Below, piece after piece: positions 25,619 to 36,970 of a DNA stretch of 64,000 nt. The notes under the pieces were generated by a model. The model searched no databases and was not told the DNA's origin. It saw nothing but the letters and a program-made list of their open reading frames with translations. How positions within the stretch are numbered: the first letter of the stretch is position 1; each line of letters opens with the position of its first letter. The DNA comes from Grammothele lineata (taxonomy: Eukaryota > Basidiomycota > Agaricomycetes > Polyporales > Polyporaceae), in the NCBI GenBank assembly GCA_002150815.3, contig NDFF03000018.1, forward strand, positions 124,001 to 188,000, read 5' to 3'. The translations under genes were made by a program, and so were the position numbers.

Positions 25619-26023
25619 TCACGGCACGTATATAACATGCCCTCGGTACGTCCTCCCGTTCCCGTCCAGCAGCCCCCGCAGCCGCCCTGCAATCGCTCTC
25701 ACCCCCTCCCGGGACTCGTCCATCTCCCGCCACGACCCGGCGACGCCCCAGCATTCGGAACACGCCTGGCTCGCCGCGTTGACCGTCTCCACGTCCAGCT
25801 CCTGCCGTGTGTGCAGCGCGACCATCACGTCCACCAGCCGGTTGAATCCCGCCCGCCAGGACTGCATCCCACCCTCGGGGTTCATGGTGACGTCGGTCAG
25901 CATGTACGATGACGCAAGCCCGATACATCGTCGCAGGGCCGCCTGGTCAATCCGTCCGGACGTGCGCGTCATCTTGGCGAGCTCCTCGACTACGAAGTTC
26001 CCGTAATCGGTTGGCGGGCTCAT
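25619..26023 (-). CDS. Small hypothetical protein, 134 aa
   Basis: Not recognised. A single-exon frame from ATG at 26023 to TGA at 25619. The sequence is balanced and looks like a globular all-helical protein: NFVVEELAKMTRT, AALRRCIGLASSYML, SWRAGFNRLVDVMVALHTRQ, EGVRAIAGRLRGLLDGN. Two Cys lie in ASQACSECWG, one in RRCIG. No signal peptide or membrane segment. Good helix periodicity and the absence of a better frame make it likely real, but no function can be given. Confidence 0.55.
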   Translation of the reverse strand: MSPPTDYGNFVVEELAKMTRTSGRIDQAALRRCIGLASSYMLTDVTMNPEGGMQSWRAGFNRLVDVMVALHTRQELDVETVNAASQACSECWGVAGSWREMDESREGVRAIAGRLRGLLDGNGRTYRGHVIYVP

Positions 26024-26656
26024 TTCCGTTTGAGGCTCCTATCCATGCCCGGGGTCCCGTAAGCACTCGCCCTCCGCCACCCGCCATGAATGTGATCAGG
26101 CCCATACCTGTGACGATGGCCCGGACATATTTTGCGCGTGCTGGCGTAGTGCGTGGGGCTGTTGGGTTGGTTGTGGGCGGACGGTGCGCGCACCCGATGC
26201 CGTTGCCCCAATCTGATATGGATGTCGGAGGCTCCTGGTATGCTAGCCCCTGCCGGCCGGCTAGCATTATGTAGGCGGGCCACCTATGTTCTCAGGAGGC
26301 TTCCGTGTCAGCCCGCGCTATACCGTCGTCGTCCACATACAATGAAAAAAACTGATTGAGCTGTATCCTATAATCGACCGAACCCCTCCCCAAAACCATC
26401 GCGAGTGCTCGGAGACTGAGCTAGAGTCAGAGTTACCCGAGGGTGTGTCCACCGTCAAGCTGGCGCCTTGTGCGCTACGCAATCTTGGCATGACTATTAA
26501 GCCCACGTGGCTATCAGACGCCCGAAGAGCCGTGCCTGGGCGCTTCCCCACTGCTACCTCAGCTGACAGCCTCTTCGTCCCGGACTGCCAACGCGTCAGA
26601 CCGTCACTAGGCCCTTACACAGCGGGACACTCATCTCGGACCGCTCACAGCTCAAA
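26024..26656. promoter_or_regulatory. Divergent promoter, small gene / CCDC47 homologue
   Basis: About 630 bp between divergent starts. ORFs here (for example 26153-26359 +, 25947-26267 -) overlap on opposite strands and are not convincing. I see nothing beyond a presumed shared promoter. Confidence 0.4.
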
Positions 26657-28014
26657 ATGGCGTCTCTAGCCATGAAATACCTCACGCCTCCTATGCCCAA
26701 TGTCACTCCAGACTACGACGGCCTGGAATTCAGGTGGAAGTTCTTGACGTTCCGTCCCGCTTGTAAGTCTGTGACGATTCAACGAGGTCCCCCTGTCTGA
26801 TTGTACGTTCAACATAGACTTCAAAAATGAGATATATTTTCTCGCTGCAGCACTGCTCTACGCCGTGTTCTTCTTTGTAGGGAAGAAGACAAACGAGAGG
26901 AAGGCGAACAAATGGTGCGTGTCCATGCCTGCTTGGCGAAGAGCGTTTCTGACCATCTGAATGCCAGGTTCAAGGTGCATCTACCCTTTTATCAGACTCA
27001 GTTTTCAAGACCCGCCAATGCAGAGGGCTTGGTGCAAGGTGCGTCTCTTGCCTGTGGCAGCTATCGGCAGGAATTCATCATCGCTCTAGATGGTTACAGT
27101 GATTTCTTCGCGTTCTCCACCGGAAGACGCGCCCTCACATCCCTGCATACCACTTTCACCCTCCGCCCGCGCCACGACCTCTTTCAGTGCATCTATCAAC
27201 TCGGGCGTGGTCTCGTAGAGCTTGACTACCAAGTTTCGGATATCGTCGAACTGGAGTTCACCTTCAGGGAGCCCGTCGGCAAGGATGGCGCGGTGCCAGA
27301 GTGTGTTTGGGCAGTGGTAGCGAAGGATGAGATGAAACGGATCCGCAACGACCGCTGGGACATGGTGCGCAGATCCTTCTTTTTTGCACACGACTGACAC
27401 TGACCGCCTCCTCTCATCAGACGTTCACCAAAACCACAGAAAATGCCGCGCTCCCGCCGACCCTCGCTGTCATGGCCGAGTTTGCAGACATCACGGCGAA
27501 CCTGCTCAAGTCCTACGGCGCCTTCTCGCTCGCTACCGCGCTCTCCGACCCCGCCGTGCAGCCGTACTTCCGCTCGCTCACCCTCACAGACCAGCCGCGT
27601 GTGCGCCCGTCCGCGCCGCTCGAGCCCGCTGAGCGCTCGAAGCGGCTGATCCTCACGCTCGCACTCCCCTCGAACCCTGAGTTAACGCTTCCGCTCGTCT
27701 CCTCCGTATTCCAGCTTGTCGACATTATCGCGGGCGAGAGCAAGCTCCCGGGCGCGCGGGGCGGGCTGAGTGGCGCGCTGCGGCCGGAAACGAAGGCGAA
27801 GCTGCGCAAGACCCGCGAGGAGGTCGCCCGCGAGCTGCAGGAGGAAGCGGCTCGTGAAAAGCGTGAAGAGGCAGAGGAGGAGAAGGCGGCCGCGCGCAAG
27901 AAGGCGCGCGAGGAGCGCGTGTCAAAGCTGAGCGCGGCGGAGCAGCAGAAGGTGCTTGAGCGAGAGAAGAAGCGCGCGATGCGCAAGACGCAGGGCAAGG
28001 TCAAGATGCGGTAG
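26657..28014 (+). CDS. CCDC47/DUF1682-family ER membrane protein
   Basis: Homologue of CCDC47 (calumin), part of the PAT complex that helps multi-pass membrane proteins fold at the ER translocon. The ATG at 26657 starts MASLAMKYLTPP. A transmembrane helix (IYFLAAALLYAVFFFVG) comes near residues 45-62, then the cytosolic domain with FKVHLPFYQTQFSRP, DGYSDFFAFSTGRRAL, LHTTFTLRPRHDLFQ, VELEFTFREP and NDRWDMTFTK joined across introns. A second half has VMAEFADITANLL. The C-terminus is a long Lys/Glu/Arg helix (about 27780-28010) typical of the family, which contacts the ribosome. No cleavable signal peptide is evident. TAG at 28012. Confidence 0.9.
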
Positions 28015-28271
28015 TTGTTCTTACCCCTGTCGCTGTTGTCGGGAAGCCATGTCAGAGCCGCGTGTCTGTGCTGCTATCCGCTGCTTGCTTTCATCGATTA
28101 TCCTTACTAATTTGTTTGCGGTCCCGCGAGCTGGATAAATTAAGTGCGTGTACATGTACATGCTGCATTGCAATAGTAGCTGTGTTCTGCGAAAGCATAC
28201 TATGATCAAGTAACGAGAGGAAGACTATCATCGGATGCTGTACGACCCAGGAAACCGTACAAGGTAACTAA

Positions 28272-31200
28272 TTAAGTCGTGAATGTCCTTTGCAGAAGAT
28301 GGGCTCGCGACTGATCCGCGGACAGCCCGACAGCACTGCTGATACCAGCGTCCGCGGAAGGTGATACGCCCTCATCAGGAGAACGAGTAGGCGAGAGGGA
28401 AGACTGCCTTGCTACTTCGATCGGGGCCACAGTAGGCTCCTTTGAACGGCCGAGTCCAAGTCGTTCCCCCCAGTAATTGAAGACCCGCAACACCCACGTC
28501 GGCTTCAAGTTCTGGTGCTCGACGGCATCGACCTCTTCGGCTTCTTCTAGATCCAGACCGGGCATGTGCAACACCTCGTCTTCTTCTTCCGCCTCGCTCT
28601 CTGTCCGCCCGAGACGGTCCACCAGCCGCCCTTCACCGTCTAGTGTCCACTGCACGCGGCTGAACGGTCCATGCGCGCCCTGCACGCCTTGCGGAAGCCG
28701 GCGGCCGGTGCCGAAGACTTTCTCGCGCAAAGTGAGAACGCGCGCGCGGGGCGCGGCGGCCATGTGCCAGAGGTCCTCGATGCCGAACTGCGCGCTCTCG
28801 TATGCGAGCGCATGCGTCTCCTGTGTCAGCGCGTCCACCTCTGCGCGAAGTGCCTCAAGCCGCGAGAGCCCACCCGCGCCCGCGCGCCCGTCAGTGTCCA
28901 GTGCGGCAAGCGCGGGGCGCGCAACTTCGTGGTCGGCCGCGACTCGTGCATTCTGCGTGGAGAGGCGGGAGGCGAGGGCGTGCAGGCAGGCAACAACGTT
29001 CGCGAGGTGCACCTCGCGCCTGCGCATGACGAGCAGTTGTCCACAGAGCTCGACGTCGATTCGCATGCGCTCGATGGGGAGGATGTGCGCGTCAGTAAAA
29101 GCGGATGCGTCGTCGAAACTGCGCCGTCGGTTAGTGCCCATGGCGAGCAAACGTTGGCGGTGTCGCCGCTCGTGGTCAGCGGCGTCGGCGATGAACGACT
29201 CTTCGTCATCTACTGGAGGTGTGGACGAGCCCGACAGACCAGCAAGAGGAAGTCTTTCCATCGATCCAGGGTGGTGCAGCATTCCTCTGGCACTTCGAGC
29301 GTCCGACCAGCTAATGATACGAGATTGGCTTTTCGTGTTTGGCCGTCTTTGATTGAACTCGGTAACCCGCCGATCGTAGTCCGACAGTTCGCTTGTGGAG
29401 CGCTCAGCAATAGATAACGAACCAACCCCAAGCATGAGGGGGTTAGGAGCGTCAGCTTCAGAGATCAAGGCGATGAGTATGGCAGTTTCGTAGGACCGAT
29501 ATAAGCATACCCACAGACCGGTGATTGTTGTCCGCTGCTGAGGACATCGTCGTCGGCAGGATCACTGCCATACTAGTTAGTAAATGTATAGCAATCATAT
29601 ATGAAAAGTGCAGCGAACCCTGACACAACGACCGAAGGCACGACCGACGATTGATTCGACCTGACAGGCGGGGGTCGAGGCGAATCCGGCGAGAACGCCT
29701 TCCCCGGAGTATTTAAATCCACGCTCAACTTCTTGCCTTTTCCTGCCTTTCCCAACCTGCAGCTATCGGTGAGCCATAATACTACGAAAGACATACGATA
29801 ATGCTTACGCAGCCCAACTCTCGATCTTGCGTTGCATTCGGCCGGACCAGAGCCTTTCACCATCGTCTCCGAATCTGGCCAAGTTGCCCTCTTTATCCTT
29901 CTCTCGGTCTCTCTCGTCCTTTTCTCGGCCATCTTTCGATACGCCCTCCTTCTCGCCGACCCTGTCCCTGTCCCTCTCTTCGCGTTCGCCATCGCTCCAC
30001 ACTGTCTCCTTCTCCCTCCGCTTCTTTTCCGCGTACCCAGGACGCCCAGTCCAAAGATATCTTAAGCTAGGAGGCGCGTCCTTCGAGGTGACGGCACAGC
30101 GGGCGAAGGTTGCGAGGTCAGAGGTCACGCTGAGCGTGGTTGTGGTCAAACCGCCGCCATCGGTGACGTGCGTGCGCAAGTCCGTGGCTAGATCGTCGAG
30201 TTTGTTTTTGAGTACACGATGGACCTTGTACGACTCGCTCTGGCGGGCCTTATCGTAATGAGATTGGATTGTTTCGATGAGCTCCCTCGTAAGAAAAGTT
30301 GCCCCGGGACCGCCAGTGGGGCTAGCGATAGCCATGGAGGGACCCGACGCCGATGTCGGGTTCGCAAGAGGCACAGTGGGATGAGGCAAACTGTATGCGT
30401 GAGAATGGGGTTTGATAAGATGGATTACCGCCAACGCCTTCACGAAGCCATGAGGGTCCAAGAACGGGTCTTTCGGAACGATCTGGTCACAGGGCTCAGC
30501 GGACCACACGAGTTATAACGATATGTGACACACATAGCCTAGCGCATGCAATTTGCTACGCGTGCTCAGGATTAAACTGAACAGAGCAGCTATAACTGCC
30601 GGATCTGCGAACTTCTCTGTCGCCTAAAACATAGGCACAGAAGGTAAGTCATTGTATGCGTCCTAAAGTCGACAAACCTACCTCAAGCTGGAGATGATCC
30701 CCTAGCTGAGATAACCAAGTTTCAAGGCCTCTCCGTGTGACATCGCAAAGCAACCCGTTGCGCTCTTCCGTCGAAACGTCGAACATTCCGAAAATAGCCA
30801 ACGATGCTTGAATCAGCTTCACAAGTTCTAGCACGGAAGCGTTGAACAGCTCGCAGGACCGTGCCGACGCCCTTTCGTTGACACGATACAGCGCAAAGAA
30901 GCGGTCCTTAGTTGCGTCACTAGATCATCGTTAGTCTCAACCTAACTTGCGGCCTATCTCATGCTTACCCAGGTTCTTCTAATGTCAAAGCACTGCGACC
31001 GCTCAATCCCATACGTAAGAGGTTGATGTTCGTGTATAATTGTTCGCGCACGTCAAGGAAATTACCGGAGGGAACATGCACGATTGTGTAATCTGATCGG
31101 AAATTGGCCAGGGATGTGACCATTAGAGTGCCTCTGTCTGTCTTTCACGGGAACGATCAACGTCTGAGTTGTTCAGTGAAGCAAAGATCACACCTCTTTT

Positions 31201-31957
31201 GGTCGCGCGCCGTCTTTACGAAGCTCGCGAACGGTATATTCCCACGCTATTTGTGCCTCGCTGGGTGATAGCAGCGTTTGTGGGCTCAATGCCGTGAGGG
31301 TGATCTACGACGCGTCACTACCAACTCCGAGACAGGGGTATACACAGACGGAAAGCGCTACCTTGTGCTTTGGATCTCCTGTGTAAACCGTCAACACGAG
31401 GACGGGGCGTTTGCGCTCGACTACCCTTTGTGAAGATATATCACCAGACAGGACACGGTACATGGGGTGATGACTGCGTACCACTTCTCTACGGCGTAAA
31501 TCTGGAAACCCGCCAGCTCGAACTGCTCTTCGGCCACCTCGAACTTCTCCCCACCCGGTATCCACTCAGATGCACCCACTAACGTACGTTCTGGTGCATC
31601 TGGGAATAATGACACAGATCCCGCCCTCGACCGCCCGAGTTTGGATGGAGACGGCTTCGACGAAGAGGGCAGCCGCGGGGATGTCGGCCGCGGCTTATGT
31701 AGACGCACTGTGGGCACCAGAAGTCGTCTTGTAGTACTCGCGACATTTACCGACGAGACCTGAGGGGTATAGAAGGGGGTAGGGGGTAGGGAGAGTGTGT
31801 TCGTCGAGACGAAGGTATGAGCACGGGACGTTGTGGGGCGCCGAGGAGAAGGCGGTGAAGGAGGTGGTATAGTGGGCGACTTGGATCGAATAGGTGAGCT
31901 TGGCGGGTCAAGAGACAGCGAAGCCTTGCCCTTGGCGTTTGGACTGTAGGCAGCCAT
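28272..31957 (-). CDS. STB6-like N-terminal-domain protein
   Basis: Resembles the fungal STB2/STB6 family, linked in yeast to Sin3; function elsewhere is unclear. From ATG at 31957 (MAAYSPNAKGK) a Ser/Pro-rich leader runs into the conserved domain: EEQFELAGFQIYAVEKW, then after a 5' donor GTACGC at 31493 the next exon VVERKRPVLVLTVYTGDPKH. Further exons read IAWEYTVRELRKDGARPK, DYTIVHVPSGNFLDVREQLY, VLELVKLIQASLAIFGMFD, ERNGLLCDVTRRGLETWL and IVPKDPFLDPHGF. A charged linker (about 29840-30000) follows, and the last large exon (29468 down) contains a coiled coil and VLRVFNYWGERLGLG before TGA at 28272. Family assignment rests on remembered motif resemblance; the exon joins between 29470 and 31000 are approximate. 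Confidence 0.65.
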
Positions 31958-32452
31958 GGCGGACACTTGTGACTTCCGGTCGACCAGGTGAGCGTCCTTT
32001 TGGCTAAGGTGTGCGCAACATCGTCCAGACGCTGGTGCAGAATCTAGGGCCAGGAACGGAGCAGAGACGAGCGGCGCAGCGTAGACGTAGGGCCCACCGT
32101 TAGAGGGTCGGCGCAGCGGACGGCAAGGTCGAAGTGGGCTACGTCGAAGGCGTCGATGAAGGCCGCGAGCGCGATCGAGGAGTGCGACATTGGCAGTGCC
32201 AATCCATGCACTTACCCCAGACAGTGTTCCCACGCATGCTTCGACCCTGGCCAAGCCTCGTGCCTCGTGCGTCGCGCCCTCGCCTCTCTCCGCATGTCCC
32301 GCCCAGGGCTCAGCTCGCCATCTCCGTCGTCTTTGGCCTCCAACGCTGGCGGGGCACGTCGTGCGACCTTCTCCATCACCCGCACACGCCGCCTTCTCCT
32401 CTTACACGTCTTCTGTACGCGTGTGCGTTAACGCCCTGCGCGTAATTACCCA
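31958..32452. promoter_or_regulatory. Divergent promoter, STB6-like / GW-rich gene
   Basis: About 495 bp between two divergent ATGs. Frames stay open on both strands because of high GC, but composition is Arg/Pro/Cys-rich with no motif. Taken as a shared promoter region. Confidence 0.4.
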
Positions 32453-34796
32453 ATGGCAAAGATAAAGAAGGCCAAATCCAAGAATCCCGAACCCCCTCCA
32501 ACATCCCAACCAACGGCTGGGCCGGCTGGAGTGCCTTCTGTGGTGCCTGCCGTAGTCGCACTCCATCCGTCCGGACACGATGCACACGCCAAATCGTCGA
32601 TCGCTCACGAGGCGAACTCGCACGGTGCGTCTTAACGCCTGCGTATAATATCGCGGTTCCGAAGCTCATGGCCTCGCTCCTCTCATGAATCATTTGCGAC
32701 GCTTCCTTACCTCGCCTGTGCCGTCGCCAATATGGACTCGCTGCGTGGAAACCTCGTTCCGTTCCCCTCAGGTTGGGGTCCCTCGCTGCACGCGGATGAA
32801 AGCCACGAAGATGGCGAGGCCGATGGATGGGGCGGAGGCGCGTCTGCGTCCAACGACGGGTGGGGCACCCCTCATGCAACTCCTCAACAATCAGCTCTGG
32901 ATGGCTGGGGCGCACCAGTTGCTGGCTGGGGTTCTCCTGCTGCCGGTGCTGCTTCTGGGGCCGCAGTCGACGCTTGGGGCGCGCCTTCGACTGCAAGTCA
33001 TGACTGGGGTCAACCGCCGCCGGCGTCAGCAGCGGGCAGCAGCGGGGGGCTTGGTGTATATCGCCTCGCCAGGAGCCACGGCAGCGGTAGCGTAAAGAAA
33101 GGCGGTGCGCAACGTACGGTTCCAACGTCGGGCCAAGCGCCTGCTCCTACCTCCCTCCATCCGTCCGCAGCCGCTGCAATGTCTGTCCCTCCGAACTGGA
33201 GTGCTCCTTCTGCTGCAGGCTGGGATGCGTCCTCTGCTGCTTGGGGCCAGTCAGCAGCACCACGGCAATCACCTACCGCGAAACCAGCATGGGCAAACTG
33301 GGCAAACGAGGCCAAAATGGTCAGTGCATCGCCTACTGCGACCTTTCCTCGTTCCGTCGTCGTACGGAATGCTGCTTTCGGACGTCCGGCCGGCAATGTT
33401 TCGACTCTTTTAACTATCTTTCAGTTGCGCCAGTCCATCATACTGAAGTTCGTTTCCCGCAGTCTCCTCCACGACAGCAACATGCTGCATCCCACTCTAA
33501 TGGTCAACAGCATATTGATTTGCAACAACTTCGTATCCAGCAAGAAGACATCTTACGTAGCATTCAGGAGAATCGCAACGGTGGTCAAGCGCAGTACGGC
33601 CACTCTCAGCAGTCTCGGTCGCATCAACCAACTTCAGCATGGCAACAGTGGGGAAGGGACGGCTGGGGAGGGGATCGCGCGTCGACAATCCCGGAAGAGG
33701 ACGAGGATTACGAGGAGGAAGATGAGTGGGACGACGACGGCGACGATGGCTGGGGTCAGTATGGCGGCAACCAGCGGGTGCGATTCTCTTCAAACGTCTC
33801 TTATGCCAGTCAATCCCCCCGTTCTGTGTCGCGAACGACACATCCCGGACATGCTCCGCTACACCCAACGTCAGCATCAATGACCTCCCGTTCCACCGCC
33901 CGCACTACTCCAACCAATCCTCCCCTCTGGGTGCCTTCTCCAATTTCGTCTAGGACCATGAAAATGGCGGCTGGTACTATCCCTATGACCACCGCCACTG
34001 TCAAGACGACTGTTTTTGAGCTTGCGCCACCAAGGAATGGTTTTGGAGAGAACGCTTTCGTCGAGTCTCACGGTGTGGCCCTCATACCAGCTGAACGTGC
34101 CCTTTACAACAGGGAACGTCCTGCGAAGGAACGATTCCGTTGGGGCTTTAACCCAGACAAAGATGCGCGTGTTGGGTCCTTGCTTCATTGGATCGCTGCT
34201 CTGTCCAATGGACTCGCAAATATTGGGGTGAGTTCTCATATACCTGTGCAATGTCTGCTTTCACCCATATCTCGCGCCCAAAGGTGCAGAAATTTATTGA
34301 GAGTGGAGAACGAGGCGCTCTATTTTCCAACGCCGATTTTCGCGCCCCGTCCACCGTAGGCGAGGCAACCCAACCTGCATTTGACTGGCTACCGCTCAGC
34401 GCGCTGCAGCTCACATGTGATTCCACCCTACAATCATCCGTTACGCTTTACGACCCGACCTTCGAAGTGGTGGTATTCGTCTTCCTGCTATCTCCTTCCG
34501 GGAATAGTATGGCGATTTGGAGACGGAAACTGAACGTTCCCGAGGCAATACGCGAGGCGCACCAAGACGGGATTCTCACCGTGAAAATGGGTCTCAGGAA
34601 AAGCTATCCTGTGTATGTCGACGAGTAAGTGTGCTATACTTTTAGTCGAGAATGCCAGGACTGACAACTCAGGGGCAGGCTACCGGTGACGTCCGAGGCG
34701 ACGACACCGGCATCGACACTCATACAGAAGAAGAAAAAGGTTCGCTTTGCTTTCCTCCGAAGATTGTTCGGTGGCAAGAAAAAGACCGCTGCATGA
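32453..34796 (+). CDS. GW/WG-repeat-rich protein with conserved C-terminal domain
   Basis: Starts MAKIKKAKSKNPEPPPT at 32453; an intron (about 32623-32771) joins SHG to WGPSLH. The first half is Gly/Ala/Ser/Pro-rich with about a dozen Trp, nearly all as WG or GW: DGWGGG, DGWGTP, DGWGAP, AGWGSP, DAWGAP, HDWGQP, AAWGQS, QQWGRD, DGWGGD, DGWGQY. A middle acidic patch (EEDEDYEEEDEWDDDGDD near 33700) follows. The C-terminal third looks folded: ERALYNRERPAKERFRWGFN, SLLHWIAALSNGLANIG, FDWLPLSALQLT and FLLSPSGNSMAIWRRKLNVP, ending in a basic FAFLRRLFGGKKKTAA. The dense WG/GW pattern resembles Argonaute-binding proteins. No family is recognised for the C-terminal part. Frame changes near 33320-33460 and 33830-33960 mark further introns. 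Confidence 0.7.
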
Positions 34797-35332
34797 CCAG
34801 TCGTCTTCCTGTGTCCCTCTTGCGCCTCTGCGAACATGCTCTCGTGGTTATCTTGTACCCCCTTTATCGCGCTGTCCTCGCTCTGTATCGGCACTTTGAT
34901 TATATTGCTGTATTTTTCGCTTATCTGCTCTCTTCATGCTGATCGCATCGTCGCCTTCCTCAGTCTATGATTACCCCTTGTATCACTAGTATTCCTCTTA
35001 GCGTGTTATGACGTACCGATGAATCTCCCATAACCTATAGTTCCCATAATCCATAATCCTCATAACCCATAGGATGTGGCCACAATTCGTAGATTTGGGC
35101 CGTTCCCGAAGGGTATGTGGGTCATGAGAAATTTGTCTGTATAACGTTACACTACTTTGCAGTGTGCACGTGCTTCACGATATTGGATGCACGTCATATA
35201 TACATCCTCGCTTCCTATTATACTTACAGTAACATAAACGAATCATCCTCACGTTGTCACTCATCATCTGAATTTGCTGGTTTACCTTCATCTTGAGCGG
35301 CGTGCCTTCGCTGACGACAAGTACTTATCATC
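34797..35332. promoter_or_regulatory. Intergenic with degenerate CCCATAA-type repeat
   Basis: About 535 bp between two plus-strand genes. It contains the short repeat at 35027-35073 and TATATATA-like sequence near 35196 ahead of the next gene. Otherwise empty. Confidence 0.4.
35027..35073. repeat. Degenerate short tandem repeat, unit near CCCATAA
   Basis: Four to five imperfect copies of a C-C-C-A-T-A-A-like unit (cccataacc, cccataat, ccataat, cataacccata) in 47 bp. It resembles a degenerate minisatellite. A protein-binding array is an alternative reading. Confidence 0.5.
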
Positions 35333-36212
35333 ATGGCCTTTCCTCACGCCCCTGGCGACCCTGACGGCGCAACGATGGAAACATGGGCTCATCTGGCCGA
35401 CCAGACTCACAATCGACATGCAGCTGCCGAAAAGGCACGCAGCCCGACGAAGACACTACTTACATTCGCGGCCGTGCTCGTGCCCCTCGCCCTTGCGCCC
35501 TATCTCCTCACTCGCCGACAGATTATCGGACTTACGCGCGAGTTCGAGGCCCTCCGTTCTGCGAACAGCGCCGTTGTCCGCGAAGTGCGCGCTGCGAGGA
35601 TCGAGCTCGAGAACGGCCACACCGTCCTCAACGGTCGCATCTTCGAGAAACTCAAAGACATCCAGAAGGAACAGACAGACCAACGGGCATTGTTAGAGCG
35701 GGTGGGCACCGAGACCTCTGTACAGAAGGTCATGGGGGCTGTGAAAGATGCGCAACGCGCTGCAGGGGACGATGCCGCGAGGCTTATGAACACACTGGAG
35801 TCTGGAGCGGGAGAACGGCGGGAGGAGACCACCAGTAATAGGATATGGCGGGCGGAAACTACAGAGCTCGTACGGAGGCTACAAAGACAGAAGGATGAGA
35901 GGTGCGCATTCTCCGTGGATGATCTACCGTCAAGACAGGCCTTCACAATAGCGAAGTATGGTCGACAGGATGACCCCCGATGACATGAAGGCACTTGCAC
36001 GAGCGCTAGCGGATGTCGCCGCCTTCATCGAAGAGGTCGAACTACGAGAAGGATGGACGCTGCGGTCAAATAATGGTCAAAGGGTTGCGAGGATGCGTGA
36101 CTTGGGTAGAAGGTTGGAATTACTCGCGTCCTCTATGGTGAGCCCGTTGGCACGCTTCCTGCCATCCTCACATATAACAAAGCGGTAGGAAAATGACGTG
36201 AAGCATACATAG
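35333..36212 (+). CDS. Single-pass membrane coiled-coil protein, unknown
   Basis: Not recognised. ATG at 35333 starts MAFPHAPGDPDG. One hydrophobic helix LTFAAVLVPLALAPYLLT (residues about 42-60) is preceded by basic residues (KARSPTK), then a long amphipathic coiled coil (REFEALRSANSAVVREVRAA, ELENGHTVLNGRIFEKLKDI). An intron from about 35899 to 35971 (ending gtcgacag) joins KDER to MTPDDMKALARALADVAAF. A last intron ends at 36188 and gives a short C-terminus ENDVKHT with TAG at 36210. The topology, with a short N-terminus, one helix and a coiled coil, would suit a mitochondrial or ER membrane organiser, but this is only inferred. Confidence 0.65.
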
Positions 36213-36397
36213 CAAAGGGTAACATGCCAGGTTATATCGCGTCGTTCGGGGAAGGCGAGTGGCGTGTTGTCCCTTGTAGTAGCTCGACATCATAAACCTG
36301 ATACCAACATGGTTTTGCGAGAGTACCATTATACAGATATCCGACCTGGGTATCCTACACAGGTAGTCTAGTACTTTGTCTTCTCCTAGCATCTTCA

Positions 36398-36970
36398 TCA
36401 TGGGCCGATCAGCTCCCAAGACCGGCATACGCTGGAGAACTCGTGGACAGTACCGTAGCGTTTTTTCTGATTCGGAACGAGAAACTCCTCCATAAGATCC
36501 ATGTCTACCCTTCCCCAGCCGGAGTAGTCGGCCTTCTGCATCTCCTTACATCGCCGGGAAAACGAGGCCAGGTGGTACGATAACACGGCTTCCCATTCGT
36601 ACTGCGCGGCGATTTTCACGAGGTGGCTGCTATACCGGAAGAAGTGAAAGGGAAGCATGGGTGATTGTCCATTGGAAAGCCCGTAGATGCAGAGGACGGA
36701 AAAGTATGCATTCAGAGGAACGAGTAACGAATCCAGTGTCACGTATGTCTCCGTGGCAGAAGGAGAGGAATGAAGGGAAAAAGTGCTCTCGTCTATGTTG
36801 ACTTCGACGAGGTTCCATGTCGACTCAAGGATACGGCGTGAGTCGAGTTTGTAGATCTCGGTACCCGAGAGCTCGTGACGGGTGATCGACAAGATGACCT
36901 CCTCATCCACATGTGGGAATAAGGAAGCGATGGCACGAGGGTCTTGGCCAGGGGAGTAGATGGAACCCAT
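36398..36970 (-). CDS. Orphan 190-aa protein, single exon
   Basis: Not recognised. An uninterrupted frame from ATG at 36970 (MGSIYSPGQDPRAIASLFPH) to TGA at 36398. Balanced composition, Trp/Tyr/His-rich in the second half: FFRYSSHLVKIAAQYEWEAV, LSYHLASFSRRCKEMQ, YSGWGRVDMDLMEEFLVP. The E-W-x-A-V...Y-H...F pattern followed by a W-G-R-x-D-x-x-L-M block recalls proteins found next to repetitive elements in agaricomycetes, so it could be a domesticated or leftover mobile-element fragment. That is a weak impression. No membrane segment. Confidence 0.5.
   Translation of the reverse strand: MGSIYSPGQDPRAIASLFPHVDEEVILSITRHELSGTEIYKLDSRRILESTWNLVEVNIDESTFSLHSSPSATETYVTLDSLLVPLNAYFSVLCIYGLSNGQSPMLPFHFFRYSSHLVKIAAQYEWEAVLSYHLASFSRRCKEMQKADYSGWGRVDMDLMEEFLVPNQKKRYGTVHEFSSVCRSWELIGP

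Noticed and set aside
28477..29352. 291-codon plus-strand ORF, Ser/Arg/Cys-rich
   Set aside because: Antisense of the last large exon of the STB6-like gene. Composition is a reverse-strand artefact and no domain is visible.
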